Positions 45,623 to 58,885 of a DNA stretch of 64,000 nt are shown piece by piece. The first letter of the stretch is position 1, and each line of letters opens with the position of its first letter. Location: positions 78,706,224-78,770,223 of the forward strand of contig JARWIR010000002.1 in assembly GCA_029959085.1 (NCBI GenBank). Reading direction: 5' to 3'. The translations under genes and the position numbers were made by a program. This stretch comes from Nemophila menziesii (lineage: Eukaryota > Streptophyta > Magnoliopsida > Boraginales > Hydrophyllaceae). The notes under the pieces are model-generated. The model was not told the DNA's origin. It searched no databases and was given only the letters and a program-made list of their open reading frames with translations.

Positions 45623-46206
45623 TTTATTAATTAGGTGAAACCCTTGCGGCTAAATCGACTCTTAGGTGGCTCGAAATCAGCAATCTTTATTAGTTTTCCA
45701 GATTTGCAGCTTTAAAATATCAATTCTTTCGGGATTTGTCTTCATGCTTTGACTCCATATCACGATCTTTGACTTTATTCTCGGATTCCTATCCTAGCTA
45801 GTATACAAAACCTACAAACTCTTCACTAAAATACACAATATTACGCGCAAAAGTTTAATAAATTATAATTACTAGAAATTAAGAGGAAAATCGGATTATT
45901 GCATAAAACCCTATTTTATTAATTAGGTGAAACCCTTGCGGCTAAATCGACTCTTAGGTGGCTCGAAATCAGCAATCTTTATTAGTTTTCCAGATTTGCA
46001 GCTTTAAAATATCAATTCTTTCGGGATTTGTTTTCATGCTTTGACTCCATATCACGATCTTTGACTTTATTCCCGGATTCCTCTCCTAGCTAGTATTCAT
46101 AACCTACAAACTCTTCACTAAAATACACAATATTACACGCAAAAGTTTAATAAATTAATAATACTAGAAATTAAAGAGGAAAGTCGGATTATTGCATATT
46201 TAGTCC
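45623..46206 (-). repeat. 292 bp tandem duplication within an Athila-type LTR
   Basis: Units 45623-45914 and 45915-46206 both start TTTATTAATTAGGTGAAACC and run through GATTTGCAGC and CACGATCTTTGACTTTATTC to GATTATTGCATA. They are nearly identical. The second unit continues into the rest of the LTR and the polypurine tract at about 46285. Confidence 0.85.
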
Positions 46207-47291
46207 AAAAGTCTATCAGAATAGTCGAATAAACACCAAAAATGATGTCTCCCAAGGGCATAAAATTAGAACATTTAGGGAGACATCAAGACCCCCAAAT
46301 CAAACCTTTGTCGTCCCGACAAAGTAAAATTAAAACAAAAAGGGTAAGAAGTCATTGCAAGAGAAGGTAGAAGCTAGCAAATAAACCTAAAGCAATTCTC
46401 AAAATAAATCTCATATAGCAAAACTCTAGGAACTAGTATACACATACGCTTATCATGCAAAATCAAACACAAATAATCTCAATCATAAAATTAAATTAGC
46501 AATGCTTGAAGGTTACACTTGTACTCATCTCTGTATGATGGCTATAGGGGGTTCCTCAATCCTAACTCGCTTTGAACACTCTACTTAGTATACTCCCTAT
46601 TAACATAATCATAAATTCACTATGCACTTAGGAATCACGAGGACTTTACGGTTTTAGCATAGGCTTAAGGACGGTGTGGTATTCATATTTGGTAAATTTG
46701 AAGCGAGCTTTTGGCTCTCTCCTCACTTACCATCAACAACTGTCCACGAGCTTGAGTTTACACTCATATAATGTTCTCACTCAACCTATTTGACGCACTA
46801 ATGTTGCGTCCCCATGTCAACCCAATATATACTAAGATGATTTCCCAAAATATTCCACTTTGCCGGTTTATTTTATTCTTTCTTTCTTTTTATTTTCTTT
46901 TTCATTTTTTTTTTCAAATCCCGGCAAAGGGTTACAAATAATAGTATCATCTACATTTTTGTGCCTCAATACAAAACATATAATCCCTTCCCAATGTACT
47001 TTCCCAAATGTGGACCCTCCACCCCAAACTCAAGCTCGAGACAGGTCTCGGGATTGTGATTCAAGTTCGGGTCATTTGGTCATGCCTAATAATCTAAAGG
47101 ATAATGGGATTATATTGTGGCTACAAAAGAAAGGCTTAAGGCTCAAAATTGGGCTAAGACGGATAAAATTATTATAAGGGATAGCAAGCTAAAAGGCTAC
47201 AAATGGCTAGCAAAGAACTTCCCCTATCATTTTCCTAAGTACATAGCTCGTCTTTAGTTCATATCTAAGTGGGTTCTCTACTAATTAGGAT
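46207..47291 (-). mobile_element. Athila-type LTR end and internal fragment
   Basis: Continues from the tandem duplication to the LTR edge (GGGAGACATCA, about 46284), polypurine tract and 3' internal region matching 12740-13790. It stops at 47291, the left border of composite copy C. No coding sequence. Confidence 0.8.
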
Positions 47292-48240
47292 TGATATAAA
47301 GAAACTAGCTCATGTTTTTTTTTTGGAAGAGAACCCCACCTTCACACTCACATAGGTAGTATTTCACAAGCGTCTCCCTACAGTAGACTAACCCTCTTGG
47401 GTTTTGACATTATTAAGATTTGTAAAGCTCATCCTAAACATTTATCAGTGAGTTCATCAAGTCCTCCTAAATAGTTCCACCTCAACGAAGCTATGAACTA
47501 ATTAAGAGTAAAAACTCAAATTTTAGATCATTGGTTAAAGAATTCATCACGCCCGTCTCCCTAGGATCACCCATTTAGGCTACAAATTTATTAAGAGTGT
47601 ACCCTCATCCTTGATTACACTAGAGTACGCCATATGTATGAGAAATAAGTGCACTAAATTATCTTTCGTCAGTCTAAGAGCTTTAGCCCTATTCCCATTG
47701 ACATCTCTATAAATACTCTCATGGTCATGCCTTTAATAAACATATCAACTAAAATATTATGTGATCTTACAAACTCTAAGTGTTAGTAACTATCTTACCA
47801 AGACATGTATAATGCGAATATGTCTCTGTTTTTCCATTATAGACTCTATTATTAGCGACACTTATTGTTGCTTGTGAATCATAATAAAAGAAAAACGTGA
47901 ACAACCTTTCCTTCCCATAATGGCACATCATCAAGAAGACTTCTCAACTACTTGAATTCTTGCCCATCCAACTCTAGGATATAAACTCGGATTCCATAGT
48001 TGATCATGATGTACAAGTCTGTTTGGAAGACTTCCATGATACAACTCCTCCACCTAAGGTGAACACATATCCACTAGTAGAGCTCACTTCATCATTATCT
48101 AATATCCAGTTTGTATCAGAGTATCCCTCTAGAATAGCAGGGAACTTGTTAAAATGTAGACCTAGATGATTTTCTCCGATGTGTGATATAAAAACTACAC
48201 TCTAATAATTATTTCTTGCAAGTGTACGAGTCATTCAAAT
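47291..48240 (-). pseudogene. Ty1/copia RNase H and 3' region relic, copy C
   Basis: Inverted counterpart of 34300-35250. The minus strand around 48130-48000 reads the [17 protein letters not shown] and [14 protein letters not shown] blocks. Confidence 0.8.
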
Positions 48241-48659
48241 AATAAAAGTACGGATTTTTTATCGTTTTCTTCAGGTATTAGATAATTAATACATACTTTA
48301 GCTCTAAAATCGATATATGTTATTAAACAAAAGACATAAAAGTAAATAGTTTGATTTTATATGAAACTACTAATACTAGGAATTTAACTAATAATTAAGT
48401 AAAAAATAATTTAACAAAAGGGTTGTAAGTATAGAGGGAGAAATGTAGCGCGAGACACTTATAATCTTACTAACTAATGCTTGAACTTAATTGCAATTAC
48501 TATGGAAAAATGACCTGAAAATCATAAATAAATGATTAGTCTTCATATTTGACATATTATGTGTGTTTTTCTAAATTTTGTAGAGTAATTTTTCCTAGGT
48601 AATGTAATATATGTATATATATATATTTATATATATATATATATATATTATATATCCAA

Positions 48660-49240
48660 TGATAAAGTTGAATTTACATGATTTAATGATGCTTCTTTTA
48701 CCAATGACTGGAAGCCAGTTGGTTTGGCATCGATAGCGATTGATGAGATGGTTTTAATGACAAGAAAATTATGAAAAGGGAAGGGTGAAATCGATTAGGG
48801 AAACAGACGCATGGGCCATCATCTTTTCCATGTTAGAAGCGGATAGCCTAAATATTACGAGTAGCTCTTTCTACTCGGACAACCTTAAAATTATTCGAGG
48901 AATCAATACTGGTCTAGGAATCTATTGGAGAATCCGTCCAACCTTTTTTTAGATTAGGAAATGGATGAAGCGATTCCCAAGTTGAAAAGTTTTTCACATC
49001 AATCGTGACTTGAATAGAATTGCAGACTTATAGCAAAATGTGACAGAATCGACATTGATATTTCACAATGGAAGTGTTGGCTGGTTAATGATAGTTTTAA
49101 CTTCTTGAAAAGAACTTGTAGAAATCAAGGTATTAGATAATCCTTTTTCTTTCTGTTGTATTATATCTTTTGCCAAAAAACTATATATATTATTTTATAT
49201 ATTATATATACACAGACGATCTCGACTCTGGATTAATTCA
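48660..49240 (+). pseudogene. RVT_3 RNase H-like relic, copy C
   Basis: Plus-strand counterpart of 33300-33905 (block VFHINRDLNRIADL near 48990), decayed by stops and frameshifts. Confidence 0.55.
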
Positions 49241-49439
49241 GGTTCCCTTTCTTTGAGCGGATCAACTCGGTAAATACTTATCCCTAATTTGAACTCATAA
49301 TTTAAGATCTTTAGTGGAATGATTTAAGGATGCTAGAAAATCTGAATCGACTTTTATCTACTAAATCCAGATCGTTGAAAAAAGTAGATTAGTATAACAA
49401 TTGAAAACACTTTGTAGGGATCTCCTTTTTATAGAATGT

Positions 49440-50800
49440 CCAAACTATCCGTACCAACCAACATCAATCCATGCTGACCAATGTATATGGAACAAAACGA
49501 ACATTAATAATTAAATTGTTTAAAGAAAATTTTAAAGAGAAGTTGCAAAGGTAACTAGACATTTCCGATGGATGCCACAACAACATTTGGGTCCATTTTT
49601 TAGCAAATGGAGAATAAAAGATTAGTGAAAAAGGTCCAATGATGTGTTCCTGATACTTCTCTACCACTGATACCGTTGTATAAACATGCCAACTCCCCAC
49701 TGTTAGTATGTCTGAATCAGTAGACTAGCTGTCATACCACAAAGACAAGATAGAAGTCATAAAACAAATTTAATAATATACTTTTTTACTATTACAATCT
49801 GTAATTCAGCTTATTCGAACTTGAAATAAATATTAGCAGAAGAAATACATAATAAATGGATTGATACTTGTAACTACATACACCATTCATAAATATAAGA
49901 CACAATAATGATTACTGCGGCGTTTAACAAAGATGGAATATATAAGAAAACTCATTTTACACATACTCTAAAGGTATAAATAGAAGCCAAATTTTTTATT
50001 ACTGTATCATTTAACAAAGATGGAAAATACAAGAAAAACTCACTTCACATACTCTCCAAAGACATAATAATGACTTAAAAAACACATGAATACAAAAATC
50101 ATAAACACCCGTTATTTTTTAAAACCGTTCTCAAGTATTACACCGATTTCTATCTTTCATTATTCATCATAATAAACAGCAATACAAGGACCTAGTTATT
50201 TTTAAGAAATACAATCTGTAAAGATTAAAAGTTTAAATTTAAAAAGATAAAATATTTTACTCAATGACCCTATTTAGAAAGTATTAACCTCATTTGTACA
50301 TATATATGATATATTTAGACTATATATATTTCTGAAAAACTTTATAATATTCTATATTGCAAATGAAAAATAAGAGCCTCACTGAATATTTTTCAATTTC
50401 AGAAAGTGCATAAGATCCACGTTCTTCTTCTACAGGGAAGCTTACAGAATCAACATCTTCTGAAGGCAAGTTTTTATTATTTTTGTTATCATCTTCAAGT
50501 CCAAAACTGTAATTGTTTTTTCTGGGATTTCAAGCATCAGAGACAGTGTTTTGAGCAGCTAAAAAGATCTGGACTTTGCTCCTTGGTAAAAGTTTATTGG
50601 ATACAACACTCCCTAGAAACTTGATCGGTAAATTCTTCTTCAATGGTGGGTCACAAATGAGGCAAATTCAAGAAGACTCAGAGCTATACATTTCATTACT
50701 AACATTAATAGTTCCCTCATAAAGCTCACAAGACTCCAAATACTGAAACTTCATTAACAACACAGACTTGATCATCTTCTATCTGTTTATATGATACTTT
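49440..50800 (-). pseudogene. Exon-like relics of unrecognised gene, copy C
   Basis: Minus strand: 50800-50390 carries the SRELYEGTINVSNEMYSSES block and the LEDDNKNNKNLPSEDVDSVS block. 49730-49440 carries STDSDILTVGSWHVYTTVS followed by EKYQEHIIGPFSLIFYSPFA. It is the best-preserved version of the second block among the three copies. Function unknown. Confidence 0.4.
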
Positions 50801-52046
50801 ATTATATTTTATATTACAAATAAAAAATATACGTATCTTATTCACTAAATTGTACATATTTAATTCAATTTATGGAAATTTCTTTTTCAGTTCTTTATGA
50901 TTTATTTACTTAATTTTTTTTCTTAGTTTTTCAACCTTAAATCTTTTGATGCACAAAAGAAATTGAAACCATGTGCACAAAAAAATATATAATACATAAA
51001 AGTAGTAAATATACATACGTAATGCATTTTGTAAATTGAGTATATTTTCTTTTGATTTCTTTTTTAGAAAAACACAACAATGCAAATAATTTTAAAATTT
51101 ACAAATAGTAAAACAAACCTTCAAAACCATGGGAGAGACTTGTTTGCAAACCTTCTGCATAGATCTTTAATTGAAATGAAATGGATATCGTATCTAAGAA
51201 AATAATAGAAAATAAACAAAAACTGGCTCGACGGATCCATAGATCTAGATGGAGTTGACAACAAACGTTATATAGAAGCTAGAGGAAGGATGAGAGTTTA
51301 AAAATTATTATTATTGTTGCTAATGTGTGTATATTTGTAGAAGGTAGAAGGCGGCTGATAGGGTTTCAGTGTCTGACAAAAGCAGACAAATATGATTTAT
51401 AAATAAAAACCGTGGGTTAAATTTTGTCTAAAAATGACTTCCTTTTTATGTTTCTTTTTATTTTAAAAATAATTTTTAACTAAGATATCTTTTTTGTACG
51501 CGTAATTACATAATTTGTGTTATAAAATATTTAAAATTTATAAAAAGTATTATTGTATTTGGTTTTAGTAAAATATATTATATACCATTGTTCAAGTTTA
51601 AATTTCAATTTTTTCATACAATTATAAGTTGTTGTTATTTTTTTAATTTTTTTCAAATTTTGTTTGGTGGGTCACTATTGGTCGCTATATGTCTCTTCTA
51701 GGAAGTTTTTACTCTAGCCAACCAGTTTGCGCACACAAGAGTTTCTCAGCATATGTTCTTGATCTCGAACAAAAACGTTTTTGCCAAGAATGGCACCTCC
51801 TCGATCATTATGGCTCACAATCATCTACCACTTTATGATTGGTACAACACATTAAGAAACTCTTAAGAATCCACCTCTACACATAAGATATTCGCTCCAC
51901 GTTCCCTTGCCAACATTAACCCATCATATAAAGTTATCAACTCTATGATCAAAGGTGAAGTGAACACGAATATCACCATAAACCATCATATCCAACTTCC
52001 TTCCATGTCCCATGCTAATTCATCACCCACTCGATGGTGTCTAGGG

Positions 52047-53479
52047 TTCACACTCCTGTTTGTTGTTAACTTCCACACCTGAAATTGCTTTCACCATCCA
52101 CTAGCTTGATACACTATTAGTTGATTTTTGAAACTTTAACAAACTTATAATATTTTAGCTACGGACTACTTTTGTGATCTATTAGTAAAATTTGTATCTA
52201 ATTTAGATGTTTTAGAAATTAGTTGTTCTTTGAAATCTTATCATTATTTTACTATGTTTATCACTTATAACAAATTAATAATTATGCGATAATCTTTTTC
52301 ATTTTTTAGTAAAATAATAATTGATCAAATAGGTTATACACTTATTTCCATAAACAATTGGTTAAAAGATAGTTGAACTCGAGTTGCAACAATTTTGTAA
52401 GATACCCTATTAATTGTTAGATGACACAAAGTAAACTATAATAATGTTGTCGTCATTACCGATACTAGTTAGTCATATATATTTGTTTTCAAAATTAATA
52501 ATAATTAATTCCAATGCAATTTTCCACACTCCTGTTTGTAGTTAACTTCCACACCTAAAATGGCTTTCATCATCCACTAGCTCGATACACTATTAGTTGA
52601 TTTTGACACTTTAGTAAACTCAAAATATTTTAGCTACTAACTACTTTTGTGATCTATTAGTAAAATTTGTATCTCATTCAGATGTTTTAGACATTAGTTG
52701 TTCTTTGAAATCTTATATTTATTTTAATATGTTTATCATTTATAACAAATTAATAAGTATGCGACAAACCTTTTAAATTTTTTAGTAAATTACTAATTGA
52801 TCAAATAGGTTATACACTTATTTCCACAAACAATTATTTAATAGATAGATGAATTCGAGTTGCAACAATGTTGTAAGATACCATATTATTTGATAGATGG
52901 CACAAAGTAAACTATAATAATGTTGTCGTCATTACCGATACTAGTTAGTCATAATATATTTGTTTTCAAAGTTAATAATAATTAATTCCAATGCAATTTT
53001 CCACTCTCCTATTTGTAGTTAACTTCCACTCCTAAAATGGCGTTCACCATCCACTAGCTAGATAATCTATTAGTTGATTTTTGACACTTTAACAAACTTA
53101 AAATATTTTAGCTACTAACTACTTTTGTGATCTATTAGTAAAATTTGTATCTCATTTAGATATTTTAGATATTAGTTGTTATTTAAAATCTTATCCTTAT
53201 TTTAATATGTTTATTATTTATAACAAATTGATAATTATGCGATGAATCTTTTCCATTTTTAGTAAATTACTAATTGATCGAATAGGTTATACACTTATTT
53301 GCATAAACAATTAGTTAATAGATAGATGATCTAGAGTTGCAAAAATATTGTAAGATACCCTATTGATTGTTAGATGACACAAAATAAACTATAATAATGT
53401 TATCGTCATTACCAATACAAGTTAGTCATAATATATTTTTTTTCAAAGTTAATAATAACTCATTCCAATGCAATTTTTC
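52047..53479 (-). repeat. 0.47 kb tandem repeat, three units (copy C)
   Basis: Units 53479-53002, 53001-52525 and 52524-52047 (478, 477 and 478 bp). Each corresponds in order to a unit of copy B. Confidence 0.85.
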
Positions 53480-53609
53480 AACCTCTATTGATTTTGCATC
53501 CATTATAAGAATGACACGCGAGTTTACAACCCTTTGTCATTAATCAAACAAAAACTTATCCACATAGATTTTATTGCGCACATATAGATTATGAAGACTT
53601 ATGGAGTCT

Positions 53610-53868
53610 TTTTTTGATTCGTGGGTTCTGGATGTACACCCGACTAATCCCACAGGGAATATGACTACCTCCCCAACCATAACCCTTGGCAAGTCAGAAC
53701 AAGGTTATCCATGTTCTAGAGGGTTTCTGAACCTTGGACCTCATGGATGAGAAATAGAGCCCTGACCAACAACTTTCTAAACCTCTTAAATTTCTTCAAC
53801 CTTTAGGATTTGAACCCTATACCTCTTAGCTGAGAGACAGAGCCTTGGCCAGTTGAGCTAGCTCACCT
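53610..53868 (-). mobile_element. tRNA-derived SINE in copy C
   Basis: Minus-strand copy of the 380-640 element. Head GGTGAGCTAGCTCAACTGGC at 53868, B-box-like GGGTTCAAATCC at about 53820, tail with poly(A) at 53610-53616. Confidence 0.65.
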
Positions 53869-54479
53869 GTTTGAGCTAGTATTGTCCAATAGAAGTAGAA
53901 AATCACGATACTACTCTCGAAATATTCCAAGCCAGGATTTATTTTTTAGGGCGAGGAATGTGGGGGAACCGCCTCAAATTTTATAACTTTTCTTAGGAGA
54001 AATTCAAATAGTTGTTTGTCGTACAAACAAAATAGGGGAGCATGCGAGTAAAGGATTGCCAACAATAGTTTAACTTAACCATTCTTTATTCTAGGGAAAC
54101 TAACCTGGTGACCTACGTACTATGAGCTCAATACCAGTAGAATCGTGTAGTCAAGAGGCTCGTTCCTATATACCTTCCTCTATGGTAGCATCCTACACAT
54201 TACCTAGGTTATTGGGTGAAGAATAGTTTGATCTCCATTTTGAATTAGTCTTGTTAGAGCACCTATTTTCTTTGTAGTAATCATAGTGAAATGTCCTAAC
54301 AGTACTCATAGGAAACCCATAGAAAAACCATAGACAATACCAAAACCATCACTAAGTTCATCCAATACTATTGATCTTCTGATAAGTTGGGCCATACTCA
54401 TGAAAATGGACTGTTATTTGATTATCAGTTAAAAATTATAAATATCTACCATAATTTCGACATAGTTTTATGATTAGTT

Positions 54480-57214
54480 TATGAATCACAAATGTACTTT
54501 ATATACCTTAAGGGGGGTTTGTATAATAAGCTAGGAGTTTAATAACCCTAGGTAGATTAAACATTGTGTTACACATCGTCTTTAAATTGTATATTTATCC
54601 AACAATTTACGATAATTCCTAGACACGAGAGTATTATAATTATTTAGTATTACTATGCGAGCTAGATAGGTTTTTATTGTCTTTTCCTTTTTTTAATACT
54701 GTATGAGGGTTTACGGTTTTTGCCAAAGGAAGAACAAATCTGATCCCTACTTTTAAAATTAGGTATAATCATTTTCTCAATGTGTTTTGGTTGTTTGTGT
54801 TGAATACAGTTTTTAATTCATTCCATATTCCATGATTTATTATCATTTGTAAATAGGTTGTGTAGCAGAGTTGTACCACTATTATTAGGTTTGGGACTAT
54901 TCTCAAGGTTAGTTATCCACTTGCGTTTATTAATATTTATTGTTTTACCATCCCCTATTTTTCAATAGGCATGATTTAGGAATATATCTCTATCATTAAG
55001 TAAAAATAAGGAATTATTTATTATTGTTAATATTCCAGGCTTGTTTCCAAACAAGACCAAATTCTTTAAGTGTATGTCACTAAAACCCATGCCTTCTTCA
55101 GACTTTGAAGAAACATATTTTCTTCTTTACATTTGAGGACCACCAGAAGTAAGAGATGATTGAGTGTATATAATTACAATTTTTTAAGAATTTTGAATGA
55201 GGACATTATATAATTAGGATGACTTTATAGGATAGATTTATTTATATTTTATTTCTTCCTTCTAAGAGGTATAGGATTTTCCAATTACCCATCCTTGTTA
55301 GTATGTTATCAATAATATATTATAGATGAGTGATTTTTGGACAATTTTTACCGATTCTTATGCCATGTAATAGTTTATTATCAATTTTATGTTGTATTAA
55401 TATGTTGAGGATTTGTGAAGTTATGCATGAAAGGAGGGGATATAGGGGGTCACCCTGCCTAATCTTTCTAGAAGGTTTTTGGAGATTGGGTATTTCTCCA
55501 TTTATATTAAATTTGTAATAACTGTGTTTACAAACATCATTATTTTTTAACCCATTCATAATTAAAATCCATTTATAACATTAACTTTTTGAAAAAATCC
55601 CATTCGATGAATTCATAAGCTTTCTCAATATCAAGTTTAACTGCCACTAGATACTGTTTGGTTGGTTTTTTTCTTTTAATGTGGGTAATCATTTTATTTC
55701 CAATGAAAGTATTTTCTTGTATGAACCTGCCAGGTATAAGGCTGATTGGTTTTCACTATCGATAGTGTTCATATACGGTCGAATTCCATTAACAATTACT
55801 CTTGCAATAATTTTATAAATAATATTTAAGAAATTGATAGGCCTCAATTGCTAGAGAGTGGTTGGTTCTAATCTTAGAGATTAATAAAATGAGTGTTTGA
55901 TTAATATTTTCAATTATTTTACTAAATATTATTAACAATTCTCATTGTGTCCAATTTTATAATATCCTAGTAGGTCTTGAAGAAACGACCATTAAAGCTA
56001 TTAGGGCCAGGAGATTTATAAGCTCCCATCTCCCAAACAACCGTTTTTACTTCCTCTTCCCTAATCTACTTATTAAGAATTAAAAAGATGTTAAGGGATT
56101 ATAATTAGTTTTTCTAAATTTAATATATTAGAATAATCTCTTTTCCCTTACTTTGAAAATTTGTTGAAATAATTTTTAATTTCACCTTTACCCTCAAGCG
56201 CCAGTGACCTTCATTACTAATAATCAATTTAATTTTATTTTTATTTATTCTCTCCTTAGTGCAGGAATGAAAAAAAATTGGTGTTCTTGTCACCTTTATC
56301 TAACCACATGTATCTGGACCTATCTCTCCCATACATTTCCTCCCTAATCCATAATTCCTCAATGATTTTTACAATATTATTATATTCCTCCCAATCTTAA
56401 TTATAAATGTTTGTATCTTGGTTGGAGATTTTTTCTAACTTTTCCATAAGAAATTCAATGTTTTGTGGTTATTTTAAAATTACATAATGTACCAATCCCT
56501 TAGAGATTTGCTACATTTTTTGAGTTTATAATTTATCACATTAGTAGGGTCACCCATATAATTTCTATTATCATTCCAAACTTTCATAATTATATTAAGA
56601 CAGTCTTTTCTAAGGTCCAAAAGGATTAAAAGTAGAAACATCTTTTATTCTTTATATATTTTTTTATCCATGTGCAAGACCAAGGGGCAGTATCCGAGCC
56701 TATGGAAGGAAGTACTACCATCCACGCCCGAGGCAAGAGATCACCCCATTGTTTATTGTGGAGATATCTATAAATATTCCTTTTTATAAGTTTCTTACCC
56801 ACTCTCTTGATAGTCCAAGAGAATATACAATCACAACTAGTTGTTTCCTGAAAGCAGGTTGAGGTTTATGAACTTGTTAAAATGGTTAATAGTTTTTTAT
56901 GAATTATAATACCTCCCATTTTTTCTTGAGGTATCTATACTATTGAAATCTCCAAAGATATTCCAAGGTCCATTAACAAGGCTTAATACTATTAATTTTA
57001 TCAACTGAATAAATTTTCAAATTTTCATAGGAGCTGATATACACAAAACTATCGCATAAATAATGTAATCCTCATTTTTTATTAAATAGTTTAAAAATCC
57101 TCACAATTTTCTATAATGATTATATAAGTTTATTTTTTAACTAATAAATCCAGCCCCCCTTTAATTCCCAAGGGCTCAATTGTAAGAATAAGCAGCATAT
57201 CTAAACTCTTACGG
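54480..57214 (-). pseudogene. Old LINE ORF2 relic (endonuclease, RT), copy C
   Basis: Minus strand, 5' to 3': endonuclease middle (PLGIKGGLDLL near 57170; NGPWNIFGDFNSIDTSRKNG near 56970-56930), RT blocks (PNSFNGRFFK-like near 56000; NGEIPNLQKPSRKIRQGDPL at about 55490) and the thumb region to about 54700. It has dozens of stops. The portion from 55795 to 54480 equals the LINE relic of copy B; the rest extends beyond the duplicated block. A solo LTR separates it from its N-terminal piece at 58745-58885. Confidence 0.75.
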
Positions 57215-58739
57215 TGATGTCCCGTATAAATAAGTAACATTAAATGTTTTAATTGGCATGAAATTGTTATTTTTATAAATTAGAATATTAGTAAAATATT
57301 CCGTTAATTAATTTACTATAATGGATCTTATATTAAGATTACTAAATAAATAAATAAAAAGTATTAAAGGAGTAAAGAAAAGATAAACTAATGTTAATAA
57401 AAGAAAAGAAAAAGAATCAAAAAATAAATTGATTATAAAGAAGTAAGACAAAAGTAAAACAAACTTATTGCCATTGGCATTACATGTTTAGTATACTTTA
57501 TTAACTCACCTAATATATATGACTAAGGAAATAAGCAATCAAAGAACTCAAACACATTGATACTCTATTTAGACGACACGTGAACACTAACATGACTAAC
57601 CCAATTATAGAAGCCTTATATATTAGCTTGAGTGAGAAAGAGTAGTAACACACATAAGTAAAATAAATTATCATAAACATAAATTAGAAGTTACTAAGAT
57701 ATAATTAGAAAATAGAAATGGTTTCATAATAATAATATTAGCGAAGTTCGTAGGGAGATGGGTCACAAAAACCCTCCTTTGGAAGACGCCTACTTGATAA
57801 ATTACCTGTAATAGCCTATATTAAGGTGAGATATTTTCATAATCTTTAATATGTTTATCTTTAACCTAATTTTAAATTATGTAGTAATATATTTAATCCG
57901 ATAATTATAGACTATGTGTTTTATTTTTTATCTTAATTATATTATCCTGTTATTATTGTATTAATTGTATTATTTCATTATCATATGATTAATTGTATAT
58001 ACTGGGATAGCACGACCTACTTCATCTTCTATCCACTAATTGTTAGTTGTAATAGTTGTTTAATGGGCCTAATTAGTCGCTACATATTTGATATATCTAT
58101 CGATTGATCGCTTGACATGATATAATCATGTTGCACTAGGTGGCAACGGGCTTACCAGGGTTAACACGACTATCATGCTCTATTCCCACTTGGCGCATGC
58201 GACAGAGAGTTCCTTGGCTAGTGGGTTGTAGGTCAGTTTACGTGGGGTATTACCAGTGTGAGTGATAAGGGATCGAGAGTTGCGGCGGGAGTCATACGGG
58301 CAAGACCACAGTGTCCTTTGCAACGTGATTATTACATGCTACTGTATATAGCTTGCTAGATATTATGGGATGCCTAGTTTGATATATAGACTTATTTGAT
58401 TTATTTATCATTTTATGAATGTTTAATTTATACTCTGACCTATATTAGTTCAATGAAAACAACTTAAATATAATTGCTACCCCTAGGTTAAAGTCTGCAT
58501 ATGATCATTATTTATTTTCTTACGGAGCCAGTGGTAGCTCACCCCCTTTCCCAACCCTTTTAGGTTCTAGATAACTTAAGAATTTGGGTAGTTGCAGAAC
58601 AAGACTAGATTTTTTGTAATGATTTGTCTTTATTTCATTTGATCAATGTGTTGTAATAAACTATCATTTATTTAATAAAATTTAATTGTATCTATTTTAA
58701 ATTAATTGGATAGGATAGTCACGTAATTCGGGGGTGACA
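57215..58739. mobile_element. Probable solo LTR (chromovirus/Tekay-like) inside the LINE
   Basis: Bounded by TGATGTCCCGTATAAAT at 57215 and AATTCGGGGGTGACA ending at 58739, that is TG...CA with a short imperfect inverted repeat. Near 58525-58575 it has GGAGCCAGTGGTAGCTCACC and a C/T-rich stretch before GGTTCTAG, features I associate with LTRs of Tekay/Del-type chromoviruses. The LINE endonuclease frame breaks off on one side and resumes on the other, which supports an insertion of this length. A matching target duplication is not evident (TACGG against TTTAG). Confidence 0.5.
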
Positions 58740-58744
58740 TTTAG

Positions 58745-58885
58745 CAATTGAATTAATTAACATAACTTTATATTTTGTTTCGTAGAGGAAAATTACTCCT
58801 AGCCGATGCTTGGTACAGACCTCCTTAAGGTTCTAGAATTTCAGAGGGTTTCCAATCCCATGTACATTCCAGATTAGGTGTACCA
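58745..58885 (-). pseudogene. LINE endonuclease N-terminus, separated by the solo LTR
   Basis: The minus strand reads IWNVHGIGNPLKF, a stop, NLKEVCTKHRLGVIFLYETK, the WNVRGLGNP...LFLMETK start of plant LINE endonucleases. It belongs to the LINE that resumes at 57214. Upstream (58886 to about 59700) probably contains ORF1 of the same LINE, but I could not identify its domains. Confidence 0.75.

Larger units (their letters stand above)
47291..55795 (-). repeat. Composite repeat copy C (right arm of the large inverted repeat)
   Basis: Reverse complement of copy B from TGATATAAAGAAACTAGC (47291) to the LINE region ending at about 55795. It preserves the site where copy B has an extra SINE in the uninterrupted state. 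Internal order on the minus strand is LINE relic, SINE, three repeat units, exon-like relics, RVT_3 relic (antisense), copia relic. Confidence 0.85.

Noticed and set aside
46860..47177. 105-codon plus-strand frame with a hydrophobic phenylalanine/serine-rich start resembling a signal peptide
   Set aside because: It lies in the pyrimidine-rich 3' non-coding region of Athila-type sequence. The equivalent at 13262 has a different frame, so the hydrophobic run is a product of the T-rich tract.
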